Assembly: GCA_025617745.1 (NCBI GenBank)
Contig: CM046854.1
Coordinates: 56,694,258 to 56,758,257 of the forward strand
Length of the DNA: 64,000 bases
From: Heliocidaris erythrogramma
Taxonomy: Eukaryota; Echinodermata; Echinoidea; Camarodonta; Echinometridae
Direction: 5' to 3'
The notes below the pieces were generated by a model. The model did not search any database. It was given only the letters and a program-made list of their open reading frames with translations, and was not told the origin of the DNA. Below are positions 31,067 through 42,184 of this stretch, piece by piece (position 1 is the first letter of the stretch; each line of letters opens with the position of its first letter). Made by a program: the position numbers and the translations under genes.

Positions 31067-31237
31067 CAGTCAAACCTGCTTTAGCGACCACCTGTCTATA
31101 AAGACCACAATTTTTGTTTCCCTTGAACAACGTTTCTCATTGAAATGTGTATTGAAGGAACCTGTACATAAAGACCACCTGCTCATAAAGACCGCTTTTC
31201 TTGTCTCCCTTGAGGTCTTTATAGACAGGTGTGAGTG
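31067..31237. mobile_element. MITE family F, copy 2
   Basis: GCAGTCAAACCTGCTTTAGC at the left and AGACAGGTGTGAGTG at the right, inverse of the 29.05-kb copy, with ACCTGTACATAAAGACCACC inside. The right end is worn. Confidence 0.7.
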
Positions 31238-31783
31238 TGGTGAGGAAAAAGAAAGGAAAAGAAAGATACAGGAAATTAAAGATGGATGTGGGTCGTGCTA
31301 AATATTTGTACAAGGCCTAGGCTCACCCAAAGTTGTAGCATTGGAAAATGATTATCAGAAGAATTATATGCATAATGTATGTACATGTAAGCTAGATATT
31401 TTAAGAAACTTTGCTACCAAAATCAATCACCACTTTGATTGATTGATGAAAGTACAACTCACAGGCTTTACTGCAATATTTTTAGATATTTATCCACATC
31501 TGCAATTGCTTGAGTTGCTGTATCTTAACACTTATAATGCACTGTATTTGTGCACTTTATCAAAACAGTTTGAATCATTTTACCCCCACGTAATGAGGAT
31601 CTAGGGAGTAAGATTATATATTTACATGATGATAGCAAGAAGGTAAGAGGGTAATAATGATGAAGCATATGCAGTGAAACCTCTACAGAAAGACCACTGT
31701 TGGTACATCATGTGTACATAGGGGATCTTTATACACAGGTTACCTTTAACACATGCTTGAACGAGAAGCATTGTTTCAAATAA

Positions 31784-32035
31784 TATATAATATAATATTC
31801 CGTTTTTATATAGCGCCTAATACATCCATGATGTCTCTAAGCGCTTTACAGATATATTATTACCCCGGTCATCGGATTCTGGCATGCCCGCACACAATGT
31901 ATGCACATTCTCCGCTCCCTGGGGAATATTCCAGCAAGGGCATTACAGTGACGCTCTCATTGCTAAGCAAACTACATTAACTTTCACATCCTACCGGGTA
32001 CCCATTTAACACCTGGGTGGAGAGGAGAGGAATGA
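31784..32035 (-). mobile_element. SINE-related element in reverse, inside MITE F
   Basis: Plus-strand TATATAGCGCCTAATACATC, AAGCGCTTTACAG and ATTATTACCCCGGT at the left, and CCTACCGGGTACCCATTTAA then CTGGGTGGAGAG at the right; the right part matches the complement of the 27.6-kb SINE body. The tRNA-like promoter part is not present, so it is truncated or a different subfamily. Confidence 0.6.
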
Positions 32036-32202
32036 ACAAAAAATGCGGTCTTTATAGTTAAACCATTGTTTAAACGCCCTCCTGGGCTTTTGAAGCCTAC
32101 GTGCGCACTGAATCCGCTCCAATCATATACTTTCCTTGAGAGCGCGCATGGGCAATGTGCGCTTATTTACGCTTATTTTAGGACGCTTACGGAGGTTAAA
32201 CC

Positions 32203-32652
32203 TTAAAGACCTCAGCCTGACCCAAAACAACCATATATTGACGAAAAGCTTAGTAAACAAAGAATATAATTACCCTGGGTATTAATAAATTTTTGTCTCC
32301 GTTTATCCATAAAAAATAAAAAAGATTTTTTTGGGTCCGCCCCCTCCCTATGGCGTAACAACAGAGGAAACTGCAGGGGGTCGCTAGACGTGTGACGACA
32401 TGTCATGTATACAGCTCCGAGTGCGTCTACACGATATGTCGTCATCAAATTTTCACCCCCCGCAAAGTAGCGTTCCTCAGAGACGGGGGCCCTCGTCAGA
32501 AAAACCACCGGGGCTCAACATTCGGGACGCTGTTACTCATTCCACAGGAAACGGAATCTCATGAAGTTGGTTTCAATTTGTTCAGAAAATATATAGCTCC
32601 CCGTGGATGAATAAAGTGTATATTTCAAAATTCGGTCAGGCTGAGGTCTTTA
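32203..32652. mobile_element. TTAA MITE family D, copy 2
   Basis: A 442-bp near-identical copy of 20,538-20,982 with the same AGACCTCAGCCTGACC ends and TTAA on both sides (32,203-32,206 and 32,649-32,652). It is inserted in a TTTAAAC-containing segment (32,061-32,680), which itself interrupts MITE F. Confidence 0.85.
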
Positions 32653-32720
32653 ACCCATGGTTTAAACCTTTGTGAATTCGGGCCTTGGTCTTTCTATATA
32701 TGTGGTTACTATTAAAACAG

Positions 32721-33900
32721 GGTATGGCTGTAATAGTAATACGAAGAAGAAACATATCACTCCATATTATTTTCTATTGTGTATTCCTTGATATTGCCTC
32801 TATGTATTACAATAAGAAGAAAGGAAAGAACTGCAGAAAAATACAAAATAAGTCATTTTCAGTGCGCTTCTTAAATAACCAGTTTGCTCTGACTAGCATT
32901 TCTATTAAGAGAGATGTTTTGTGATGTGCCCGATTTGACAGTAATAGACAGTTAGTAACATATATATTGGCTTTCTGGAGTAGCATTGATGTATTTTCGC
33001 ATTTGAATGAATTTCACATAATTACAGTTGACAATAGTTTACATTTTAGAGATTTTTGTTACAGAACATAAGAAAAATCAGAAAAATATGGAATTGTTTG
33101 AGAGTACTATTGTATCCTCCTCTTGGATATTTTTACCGCTTTTAAAAATAAAGTAGAGTTCTGGTCATGCAATTACGTTGTGAAAGAAACTGTCTACATA
33201 AGACTTGTTTTATACTGCGTTGTTTTGGAATCATCAAAATAGATAGGAAATTGACCCAATCTCGCTGAAAATCACATGTACTGCACACAAAAATGGGTAT
33301 ATGGGACTGCACACAGATGTGGCATGAATGCTTGGTCCGAACACTTCAGGTATTTGTCGTCATATTTCGAATATAAAGGCATTTGAAGAGAAATCCTTTT
33401 CAGGGGAAATTTCAACTATAATGTTCTTCTAAATTGACATAAAAAGAATGAGAAAGATCAAATTATTTTCACCTTTCCCAGAACTTAAGTGTCCTTTTTA
33501 TATGTATGAATATGTCGAATTCTGAGCAGTATTGTAAGGGTACTTTTGCTGTGATAGTACAGTGACTCGTTAAACAATTATCTTGTTATATAAAATACAA
33601 AGGAGTGGGACCAGTGGAATTAACTTGTTCTAACACGACTTTGATCTATCAATGTTCTCTATACCAAGGTGCCACTGTAATCTAAATTTCTAGCTTTTAA
33701 AGTGCTGTAATATATATATGGTAAAATATTCATTACTTTTATTACCTGGAGCTATGCAAACATTTCCACACAAAAAAAAACTATTCCCTTTTTCCTTCTT
33801 TTCTGCACTCATTTGTGCAAGTACTAGTATACATGTTTTACCTATCTTATGCCTTGCTATTTGTATGTGATATTATGCACAGATATTCTTTTCATTCATA
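32721..33900. other. No gene seen; fragment of the 19-21 kb fold-back family
   Basis: 33,150-33,480 resembles, in inverse order, pieces of the element at 19.3-21.5 kb: TATGGGACTGCACACA near 33,300 pairs with the complement near 19,505, and GAAAGAAACTGTCTA near 33,183 with the complement near 21,380. The remainder, to 33,900, is AT-rich and featureless. Confidence 0.45.
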
Positions 33901-33908
33901 TGGGACTC

Positions 33909-34074
33909 TAATGGGGTGTTGCAAGAAAGTTGCGATTGATCGGTACTGACCAATCAAAATCATTGTTGCAAGCGCATCTTCTTGAATGGGCAGACCCTGA
34001 ACCAATCAGAATGGATGTTCTAATTTGCTTTACAATTTGCATTCGATTGCAACTTTCTTGCAACACCATTAGAC
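33909..34074. mobile_element. TA-flanked MITE family E, copy 2
   Basis: Begins TA-ATGGGGTGTTGCAAGAAA and ends GCAACACCAT-TA, with inverted ends of about 25-30 bp. It is shorter by about 17 bp than the 24.4-kb copy, with the same CGGTACTGACCAATC interior. Confidence 0.8.
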
Positions 34075-34275
34075 AAGTATTATTCTGGTCCTTCAAGAGA
34101 AATGCTTTTAGTAAAAAATTGTGACACTATTTCAAGGAATTAAAGAGCTTTTTCTAAGAATTATATATGAACTTTTCTGTACAATATGAGTAATATCTTC
34201 CTCTGTATTGAGGACAATTTTCACTCACTGGCTGTAAAATTTCAAGAGAAACAATATTTTGTGCGCATTTATCTG

Positions 34276-34516
34276 ACAGACCGATGTCTACTTTCCACTA
34301 TCGCTCAAAACAACATCCTTGTGCTATTGTGAGACTCATTGAAATAATCTAGCCTGAACATGGACTAAAAAAAAAGAATTTGTTTGATGTAATATTTCCT
34401 ATTGCCACAACACGTGGTTACACATGCTGTGTATGCAACCCCTGTCAGCAGGGGCTGGGCCAGTAGCAACAACCTATTTTTGGTGATAGTGGAAAGTCGA
34501 CATTGGTCTTGCCTGT
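34276..34516. mobile_element. Small MITE with about 30-bp inverted ends
   Basis: The left CCGATGTCTACTTTCCACTA is the inverse of the right TAGTGGAAAGTCGACATTGG. No coding frame; no clear target duplication. Confidence 0.6.
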
Positions 34517-34519
34517 TTA

Positions 34520-35750
34520 TCAGGTTTTTGTTATGATGCTTTCAAGGAGAACCCAGAAATGACTGGAAGCCACTTGCTTTCTCAATTTTTTTCACTCGGA
34601 GAAGGTATACTTGCTTGTAGGATTCACTTTTTTATAGGTATAGCAGAAAGTATAAATCAGGGATAACACTTTTCAGACAAAAGTAGGAATTCCTACTTAA
34701 CATTTTTAGCTATAGAAAAACCACTTTATGTACACAAGGGCCCATTCTAGACGATTTTTCCTACTTTATCAATTCTAAGTGGCATCCCTGATAAATTCAT
34801 TTACTGACTAAATGGTGTGTTAGATTGAAATGGTTGGTTTTGCATAAAATCTAAATTTACTCAAAATACTATTACTAACAAAGGCAGTTACACTATTTTG
34901 TTAGTGGAGCTTTAGGTCCAGGGGGAACAAATGTGAAAATATCGAAAGTTTTTTGGAGGGTTTTTGTTTCTTTTGGGGGGAGGGGCCGTTTCTTTTATTT
35001 CAGACCCCCCCTAAAACAAATGGGATGAGCATGCTTTTGGGCAAATCATAGAACCCCCCCCCCCCCACCAATGCTACCCCCTAATTCACAGATGTTCAGC
35101 ATTGTGTGGACGAGATGAGCATATCTATTCAAGAAAAAAATTGATGTGTATATAAATATGTTTAGATTTGAACAGGAAACTTCCAACCAAAGCAATTGAC
35201 AATGGTGTATTGTCTTGTTCAACTCTTTTAAACTTGCCAATATAATACGTGTAAAGTTTTGTTTTTGATGTGGATGCTGGCTTATGACTATCATTTCTGT
35301 CTCCGTAACTACTCTCATTTGCATAAAACTGCATGAATTTACAAAGTGGGTTCTTTGTTAGATGTGTAGTTAAGAACTTAACCTTGAACCTTGTTAAATT
35401 GTTTATATTTTGTATTTGAAATATTTATGGATAAGTATATTTTGCATGGTTGTAAATAAAATATAAACACTATTTTAATTCAAGTGGAGGTATACATGTA
35501 ATTTTATCAATGTAAGCTTCAGTCGAGTGGTGTATTCCAGTGATCGTATATACACACGGGGGCCTGGGAGCCAAGGGTGCTGCAGCACTCCCTGCAATTT
35601 TTTGAGGGGGTTTATAGCACCCCCTAGAAGGCCGAGGATGCTGTAGCTAAAAAAGACCCTAAAATGCTGAGGACATTTCTTTGCTCACAGCACCCCCAGT
35701 ATTGTAACAAAATCGTTCCCGGGTGCCTGCATACACATGCATTTTTTTAA
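34520..35750. other. No gene seen; intergenic
   Basis: A weak inverted pair (ATCAGGGATAACACTT / AAGTGGCATCCCTGAT) frames 34,658-34,793. C- and G-runs occur near 34,975-35,070. An AATAAAATATAAA near 35,457 could be a polyadenylation region, but no gene can be tied to it. 35,560-35,720 is G/C-richer, with CAGCACCCCC words on both strands. Confidence 0.5.
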
Positions 35751-35802
35751 TTACTGATTCTTATTTACTATATAAATCTATATACCTACCTATTATGCCA
35801 GT

Positions 35803-35914
35803 AGTCTTGACTACGGGACCCCTTCGAGAATTTAACACACATGAGTCACAATATTGTCCCCTTTGCCACTCGCGCGCGTCAACACGCTACGGCCATCTTC
35901 CTCTTTTGCGAGCA
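35803..35914 (-). repeat. DIRS copy 1, 3' inverted terminal repeat
   Basis: AGTCTTGACTACGGGACCCC through CGGCCATCTTCCTCTTTTGC; complementary to 41,226-41,362. A 24-bp block (GCGCACCCCCC...), present in the partner and in copy 2, is missing. Confidence 0.85.
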
Positions 35915-35963
35915 ACCCCAAGTAGAAACATGTTGCTTGCAAGGTGAGGGGAAGGAGGGTCAT

Positions 35964-36015
35964 AGGTAGGTATATAGATTTATATAGTAAACAAGAAAAT
36001 CAGTGCTGATTTTAC
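35964..36015 (-). repeat. DIRS copy 1, internal complementary sequence
   Basis: TAGGTAGGTATATAGATTTA onward is the inverse of the outermost bases at 35,753-35,793. In copy 2 the same pair is a perfect 53-bp inverted repeat. This fits the DIRS model, in which an internal region templates completion of the ends. Confidence 0.75.
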
Positions 36016-36119
36016 AAATTTACTGCAATAATATATACCTACCTATTATGCCAGACCAGCGCCAACTCAAAGACCGGGAGGCAGGTTTCAAGCAGAAAGG
36101 AATAGGATTACACCGAAGA

Positions 36120-37090
36120 TTACAAAGACACAGCGGCCTTCAAGGTGGCTGACGCAAACATAGCCTCACCTGCGGGAACATCCCTAAGGCTAAGGTAGCA
36201 AGAAATGAAGGAATTGGGCGAACGCCAATAAGCAGCCTTCAAAATATCATCAAGCGCCACACCTTGAAACAGAGCCCAAGAAGTGCTGACACTACGAGTG
36301 TCATGAGCACGAGGCTTACTGTCGGATAAAAGAGCCTCTGTGCCAGCAGCCCTAATAGCCTCGACGATCCATCTAGAAATGGAATCAAGAGAAAAAGGCT
36401 CTCTAGTGATCAGGAACAACTGATCATCCTTACGATAAGACTTAGTCTTATCAATATACCATTTGAGAGCCCTCACAGGACACCTAACTTTGTCCTCGCG
36501 CACTGACGAAAAGTCAGAAAGCGGACAAAGAAAAATCTCAACAGGGCCAAAGGCAGCTGTCTGATTCTTGGCAATAAAAGAAGCCTTAGGAATCGATCTA
36601 ACGCCTTTTCTCTCCCAGCGAACATGACCAGGAGTAAAGCAGAGAGCATAAAGAGTACTGCGCCTCTGCCCAGAGGCAATAGCTACCAAAAAGAGCGTCT
36701 TAACCGTAAGATGAAGCGAAGCTTCACCTAACGGTTCGAAAGGGGGTTTCGCCAAGGCCTCCAGGACCTTAGGCAGACTCCAAGACGGCACTAACCTAGA
36801 ACAAGGAGGTCGCTTCAGAAAGAACGACCAAATCAAACCACTTAACAGCGGGGAATTGGAAATCCCCGAACCATCTGAGAAACCCGAATGATTGGCCCCG
36901 ATCGCCGAACGGTAGCCTCGGATAGTAGAGATAGATCTCCCTTTGTCAAATAACGAGATTAAGAAATCCGCAATTGAACCAATAGGAGCCTTAGAAGGGG
37001 TTTGATTTCTCTCTTTACACCAAAGGAAAAAGACAGACGGGAATTGTAAATTTCCCTAGTAGAAACCCTACGACTGGACATTAAAAAGTC
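36120..37090 (-). pseudogene. DIRS tyrosine recombinase (frameshifted)
   Basis: The catalytic part lies in one frame from about 36,960 to 36,120. Counting from the Met at 36,836, an Arg in SGQRRSTL (about 58-59), HDTR (His178, Arg181), and a Tyr in FISCYL (Tyr214) fit the R-HxxR-Y set of tyrosine recombinases. Upstream, the same frame reads ISLFDKGRSISTIRGYRSAI (core-binding domain). The N-terminal part (DRAADFLMSSRRVSTREIYN) is in another frame; a 4-bp loss near 37,038 relative to copy 2 explains the break. The enzyme would insert circular DNA without an integrase. Confidence 0.85.
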
Positions 37091-37841
37091 CGCGGCTCTA
37101 TCAGAGAGATCCGACTGTCTTGCAGATTCCCTGACAGGGGCCAAGCAGTCAAATGAAGGGACTCCGGTGAAGAATCCGAGAGGGGCTGCAACACCAGATC
37201 CGCTCTTAACGGGAGAACGAACGGTTGAGCCCCTAGGAGGCTCATTAGCTCCGGAAACCAATTCCTCCTGGGCCAAAAGGGAGCTATCACAAGTACCCGA
37301 GCCCGATCTTCCCTGATTTTCCGCAAGACTCGCGGAATCAGTTGGAAGGGAGGAAAGGCGAATCCTTGAAGGTTCTCCCAGCCGAGGGAGAAAGCATCGA
37401 GAGCCCATGCTCCCTGATCGCGAACACGGGAGCAATACTTCGGCAGCTGGTGGTTTAGCACCGACGCAAATAGATCCACTTCCAGTGGACCTAGGCAACT
37501 GCGAATGCGGCAAAAGACCTCCGGATGAAGCATCCATTCTGATGGAAGACACCTGCCCCGAGACAGAAAATCCGCAATGAGGTTTTCCCGACCGGGGATG
37601 AAAGAGGCCACGGGTGTCATCGCCATGCGACGACACCACCTTCACAGCCGAGCTGCTAGGGCATTCAGGGCAGCCGAACGAGTGCCTCCCTGCCGATTGA
37701 TATATGCCGCCACAGTGACATTGTCCGTGAGAATCAGAACCGAACGACTGAGAAGTCGACTTCTGAAATGGAGCAGGGTCAACAGAACTGCCATAAACTC
37801 CAGGACATTGATATGGGGAAGAGTCCCAAGATGAGACCAAT
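37081..37841 (-). pseudogene. DIRS RNase H and downstream domain
   Basis: The frame reads LPHINVLEFMAVLLTLLHFR and LILTDNVTVAAYINRQGG (an RNase H fold with ExxA and D positions), then PGRENLIADFLSRG, then VDLFASVLNHQLPKYCSR and ARVLVIAPFWPRRNWFPELM, the conserved block that follows RNase H in DIRS polyproteins. It overlaps the start of the recombinase in another frame. The MITE at 37,842-38,161 separates it from the RT part. Confidence 0.8.
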
Positions 37842-38161
37842 AAGCCACTTCGGGGATGCAATCTGAGCATGAGCAGATAAAGGTCATCTGTACCAAATTC
37901 TAAAACTCACTGACACTAATATTCGATATGTGCTCATGAATGTCATCATTATTCAATTATGCACTAATGGTGCATTCCATGATATCCAGGTGGAAGTATT
38001 ATTTTTAAAGGGGGAAACAAAAGCTATTAATGAGGCACCTCTATCACTCCCAGAGTTATTTTTCTGAAGTGCACATAAAGGGACCCTCCATGTCTAAAAT
38101 ATGTGGATATTTGGGGTCATTTGTACAATCTCAGTACCATGCGCTAACCCCGAACTGGCTT
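37842..38161. mobile_element. 320-bp MITE inserted in the DIRS polyprotein
   Basis: Ends AAGCCACTTCGGGG and CCCCGAACTGGCTT are 14-bp inverted repeats (one mismatch). AT flanks both sides. DIRS copy 2 at about 63,871-63,876 has the uninterrupted sequence (GAGACCAATCCCCCGC), so this is a proven insertion with a 2-bp AT duplication. It has no coding content and puts stops in the polyprotein. Confidence 0.9.
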
Positions 38162-38163
38162 AT

Positions 38164-39316
38164 CCCCCGCAACCGTGCTGCCGTTGCAGTGTCCTCCCCC
38201 ACCCCAACCGAGAGGCGTCCGTCGAAACCGAGATCGACGAGAGAGGGGTACTGAAGGACCTGCCTCGCGCGAGAAACTCTTCGCTCGTCCAACAAGAGAG
38301 AAGAGACTTGACCCTTACTGGTACTGGAATCCAGACCAAAAGAGAGTCTTTTCCCGGCTTGAAAAACCTGATGAGATGTCTCTGAGGAGCCGGCAGTCCT
38401 CTAGAACATCGACTAGACTGGCTAGATAACCTAGAAACTGAAGCCAGCAAGAGCTTGCGAGCCGCAGAGACAATGGTGAGAATCCTGTCTCGACTGGGCC
38501 GAGCCAACTGATTCCGTATGTCTAACACCGCCCCCAGAAAAACTGGGCTGCGAGTAGGGACTTTTCCCAATTTATTAGGAAACCTTGAGTAAGAGAGACG
38601 AGCAAACGAGTCTCGTCTAGCAAACGATCGCGCGACTCCGCAAGAAGAAGCCAATCGTCCAGGTAACAAAATAACCGAAGGCCGCGTCGCCTCAGAGAGG
38701 CCGCCAGCACAGCTACAACTTGAGTAAAAACCCGAGGGGCCGGGCGCAGCCCGAAGGGAAGAGCACGAAAACGATAAGTCTCGAGAGGAAGGAGAACCCC
38801 AGAAGATCGCGCGAAGCGCGATGAATGGGAATGTGAAAATACGCGTCCTGGAGATCTATAGCGTAGTCCTTCCTCTTGATCAACGGAAGAATGGAGGCGA
38901 GAGTCTGCATCCGAAAATGTACTGGAGGATCGAATTTGTTTATTCTTTTCAGGTTCAGTATCAAACGAAGTTTTCCCGAGCGCTTGGGAATAACAAAAAT
39001 TGGAGAAAGGGAAAGACGGCCTGTCCTTTCTATAGCCCTCTTTTCCAACAGACTCGATCTCCTTTGAAGCATGAGATCGAGCCAGGGCAGACATGGGAGG
39101 TGATTGAATTCTTATAGCCCCTCCGGGGAGCGAAGCGGAAAGATCTATGAAGAATCCGTCTCCGCCGGACAGGGGCCCGCGTCGACTTAGAGTATGAAAC
39201 TGCTTAGTCATATCCGAGACCTGCTTTCGCGCATCGATCTCTCTGAAAAACCGTAGCGAATTTACCACCAAAAAGCGAAGGACCCCGAGACGGGACATCC
39301 CGGAGAAGTTGAGCAA
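38164..39316 (-). pseudogene. DIRS reverse transcriptase (frameshifted)
   Basis: RT motifs are spread over two frames. FVIPKRSGKLRLILNLKRIN and RKDYAIDLQDAYFHIPIH (motif A with D) lie in the frame 39,072-38,713. YRFRALPFGLRPAPRVFTQV and the catalytic YLDD (38,654-38,665) lie in the frame starting at 39,316. Downstream, FLGAVLDIRNQL (motif E-like) and VSTDASRLGWG (start of RNase H) lie in a third frame. At least two frameshifts are needed to connect them. It is most similar in layout to DIRS1/PAT-type RTs. Confidence 0.85.
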
Positions 39317-39465
39317 TGCCCGACTCTAACACCCAGTGCCGAAAGAGCCAGGGTCCTGCGACGGAACGTAACCGAAGCAGCTGCAGTGGAAAGCTGCGAC
39401 CACTGCAAACAAAAAAAAAGTATGCAGCAAGTCATCAATAACCAGCTTGTCACCATCAGTAACGT

Positions 39466-40430
39466 TCAACTCCTCCGCCCTGGAGCTAAGGAGCTAAGGT
39501 CGGAGAGAAACCCTTGAAAAGCCGCCAAACGCATACCTGACCTAACCTGGTTTTCAACATTAAACCAAAGCTTATCCTCCGTCTTATAAGCAGCGGAGGT
39601 AAGCGGATTAGTCGCCCGCAAGCGACGACCAACTTCTAAAATCTCCGGAGAAAGAGTATTAGCTTTGAAAAAGCTGTCTTGATCCTGAGAACCGAACGCA
39701 AAGGCCTTACCCTTAACCGCAACAGGGCGCTTAACCAACAGCGCAGCCTCAATGCGGTCATGCTCCAGCTTGAAATCCTCGAGAGAAATACCCTCGGAGG
39801 AATCCTGCTGCCTGAACCAAGGCGAAGTCGAACCCTGCGCGCGGGCTGACTGAAATTCAGGGAGATATTTAGACAACAAAGCAATAGCTTCCATCCCACA
39901 CAGGGCGAGCGATTGAGGCTCCGACTGCCCAAGCGATTCAGAAACCGAGGCTTGAGAGGCCGCCTCTAAGTCTAGTTCCACCTGAGTGGAATGAGACAAA
40001 GGACCGCAAACAAAGGACTCAGCAGGTGGAGGACTGTCCTCGCCAGGCGGCGCCCCAAGGGCCGCTGGAATAGGAGGCACATGCGAACCCGACTCCGACA
40101 AAGACGAGTCAATCACAAAAGGCCGATTAGTCTGAAAGTCAGACCCCTGAATAGGGACAGAAGCCAGGGTTGAAGTAGCCGGTACAAAGCCTTGCCACTT
40201 GCCTTTTTCTTGGCTGGCTTGACAAGAGTCGTAGCCGAAACCCTTTTCTTAGAGCGCTTATTCGGATTCGTTCGGATCCCCGAAGCCGCTTTGGAAAAAC
40301 GAACCCTCCGCTGAGGGACGCTCACCTCCCTCAAAGGGAGTAGTGCGCTGAGGGTATGAACCCAAAGTCTCGCACAAATTACCCATATTGGCTGAGCAAG
40401 AAGATGCGGTAGCCATGGGTCGGTAGCCAT
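39466..40430 (-). pseudogene. DIRS gag-like region
   Basis: Two frames, overlapping by four bases: 40,430-40,113 (MATDPWLPHLL start, then a Lys/Arg-rich patch NKRSKKRVSATTLVKPAKKK) and 40,116-39,466 (acidic/Ser-rich, then FNVENQVRSGMRLAAFQGFL). Position just upstream of RT and the 'ENQVRxGxRLAxF'-type ending fit DIRS gag. Sequence similarity between gags is low, so the assignment leans on position. Confidence 0.6.
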
Positions 40431-41225
40431 GGGTTGGGAGCTAAAAGCACCCAGTGCGGGGGCAGACCGAGATGACTCGGTATGTGCCCGTTGTCTACCA
40501 GGCGTGTGAACCCGCTATTGAACCGCTAGGGAGCGGCAATAGGGGAGCACTAGTAGTCACGCACTCGGGTGAAAACACCCGTTGCTCCGAAGAGCGTCCA
40601 TAATTGTTAGCTCGAGCATTCCCATCAGCTGGCAATGTAGACAGCCCGGGAAGTACTCGTTCCCCCATATGGGCCTCGGAGTTGACAATCCAGAATCAGT
40701 TAACGCCACCCGTCCCGAAGCCGCAAGCTCCGAGACTGGCAACTCTGCAAGGAAACACCACTAGGCAACTTACCCGTAGTCCTCCTCCCTCCCCCATGTA
40801 CCGAAGTACTCGGGAGAGTTCTGGAAGGCAGAGTCGTCTTGCTAGACGACTCTTCGGAAGAAGCAGGTCTCCGTGACCTAACTGCTTCTTCCGAATTCAT
40901 ACCACTGCAATAAAACAGACAATAAAGTTTATTTGGGAGATACGGTTTTTTTATGCGTAAGAACAAACACCGAACCCAAAGGCTCGGTGACAAACGGAAA
41001 CACCCGCAAACACACAGAAAAATCTACGTGGGGCTGACCGTGAAAGCGAAAAGGAATCAAAAATCCCTTGCAATCGGCAAGAGTGACTACTAAAACACAA
41101 AGTAGTATAATCTAAGAGAATATAGGTACCTAAAAGTGCTTTAAAGATGCGAAAAAGCGCGCCTAAAAGATACTAAAAAGACCCGATTTCAGGAGCGCTG
41201 TGACTAGATGTCCTAACTCGTCGGG
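40431..41225 (-). other. DIRS copy 1, 5' leader
   Basis: Non-coding sequence between the gag start and the 5' inverted repeat, GC-richer than its surroundings. Short frames on both strands carry no motif. Confidence 0.55.
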
Positions 41226-41362
41226 GCGAGCAAGAAAGAGGAAGATGGCCGTAGCGTGTTGACGCGCGTGAGTGGCGAAGGGGACAATAGGATCACGGGG
41301 GGTGCGCACAATATTGTGACTCATGTGTTTTAAATTCTCGAAGGGGTCCCGTAGTCAAGACT
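41226..41362 (-). repeat. DIRS copy 1, 5' inverted terminal repeat
   Basis: Complement of the 3' repeat at 35,803-35,914, with the extra 24 bp (GGATCACGGGGGGTGCGCA). The flanking DNA at 41,363 onward has no copy of the 35,753-35,802 outer sequence. Confidence 0.85.
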
Positions 41363-42184
41363 TCGTCACTATGAATTTGTTAAATGTTATCTTTAAGTTT
41401 TGTAGTACCAATCGTCTGTTTAGAACACATATTGTTACATATTACACACTACGCACACACTGTTCTGCTTTCACTGTATTTCTTACCTCTCTCCACGCCT
41501 AAATTCATCTTTCTTTACTTGATCGGCATTTTTAATTGTAAATAGAAAACACGCCACAAGATGAAATACCCATAATCATTTTAATAGTGACATAAATCGA
41601 AAGAATTCACAAATTGAGCTTTGGGAACATCCATATGAAATTGGTATGCAATACGATTCAATATCCATCTTCGTTATTGATTAAACAGTGTTGTCGTGTT
41701 GAAATAAAAAAATGAAATGACCGGCCCGTGGGGAAAAAACTGCTCCAACTCCCCATGGCCAGTCGTCCTATCATATCTATCATAGACATACTTGCCAACT
41801 CCATAAAGAGAAATTTATATTCCATAACCTTTTATCGACGCCAAGAAGAGTGTAAAACACATGCTGCATTTAAACAGTATTCGTATCTGTCGTTACCGCA
41901 CATAACTTGAATTAAATGAAAAGAAAACAAACAAAATAAACACGCAGAACATAACATACCTCAGTCACACCAACACCCGAGAATAGATCAAGGAGGTACC
42001 TGCTATAGCTAGGCAAGCCTAGTAAATCCTTGATATTAAAGACCGACAACAGACATGAAAAAAAAAATTACCCCCAATGGTAAATAAAAACGGTCTGTGT
42101 GGAGTCAGATTGGCGGGGTGAGTGAAGTATTACTCAGGATAGTCGTGGATCTGCCGATTTCGAGTCGTTTTGACGTTATGACAG
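41363..42184. other. No gene seen; between the DIRS element and the apextrin-like gene
   Basis: AT-rich sequence, presumably including the 3' untranslated region of the minus-strand apextrin-like gene. AATAAA-like words occur (for example in TTTATT at about 42,084-42,090 on the plus strand, 100 bp past the stop), a possible polyadenylation signal. Confidence 0.45.

Larger units (their letters stand above)
31671..32720. mobile_element. MITE family F, copy 3, split by nested insertions
   Basis: The left part, 31,671-31,783, begins GCAGTGAAACCTCTACAGAA. A middle piece at 32,040-32,060 continues with ATGCGGTCTTTATAG. The right part, about 32,685-32,720, reads GTCTTTCTATATATGTGG and ends ATGGCTGTA. 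In copy 1 these pieces are contiguous. The gaps are filled by a SINE (31,784-32,035), an unidentified segment with TTTAAAC words, and a TTAA MITE. Confidence 0.65.
35753..41362 (-). mobile_element. DIRS retrotransposon, copy 1 (nearly full length, broken)
   Basis: A minus-strand element with the DIRS gene order: gag (39.5-40.4 kb), RT and RNase H (39.3-37.1 kb), tyrosine recombinase (37.1-36.1 kb). Inverted terminal repeats are at 35,803-35,914 and 41,226-41,362; both end in GTAGTCAAGACT read outward and include ACACGCTACGGCCATCTTCC. Inside the 3' end is a sequence complementary to the outer terminus (35,964-36,015), as expected for the internal complementary region of DIRS elements. The left repeat lacks 24 bp that are present in the right repeat and in copy 2. 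Frameshifts and a 320-bp MITE insertion make it inactive. Confidence 0.85.

Noticed and set aside
30431..31130. Minus-strand frames of 174 and 208 codons
   Set aside because: They run through the 113-bp minisatellite; the repeated LLPGYSLPTYCC-like segments mirror the repeat units, and no domain is present.
36959..37870. 303-codon minus frame as a single protein
   Set aside because: Most of it is the out-of-frame shadow of RNase H; only its last part is the recombinase N-terminus before a frameshift.
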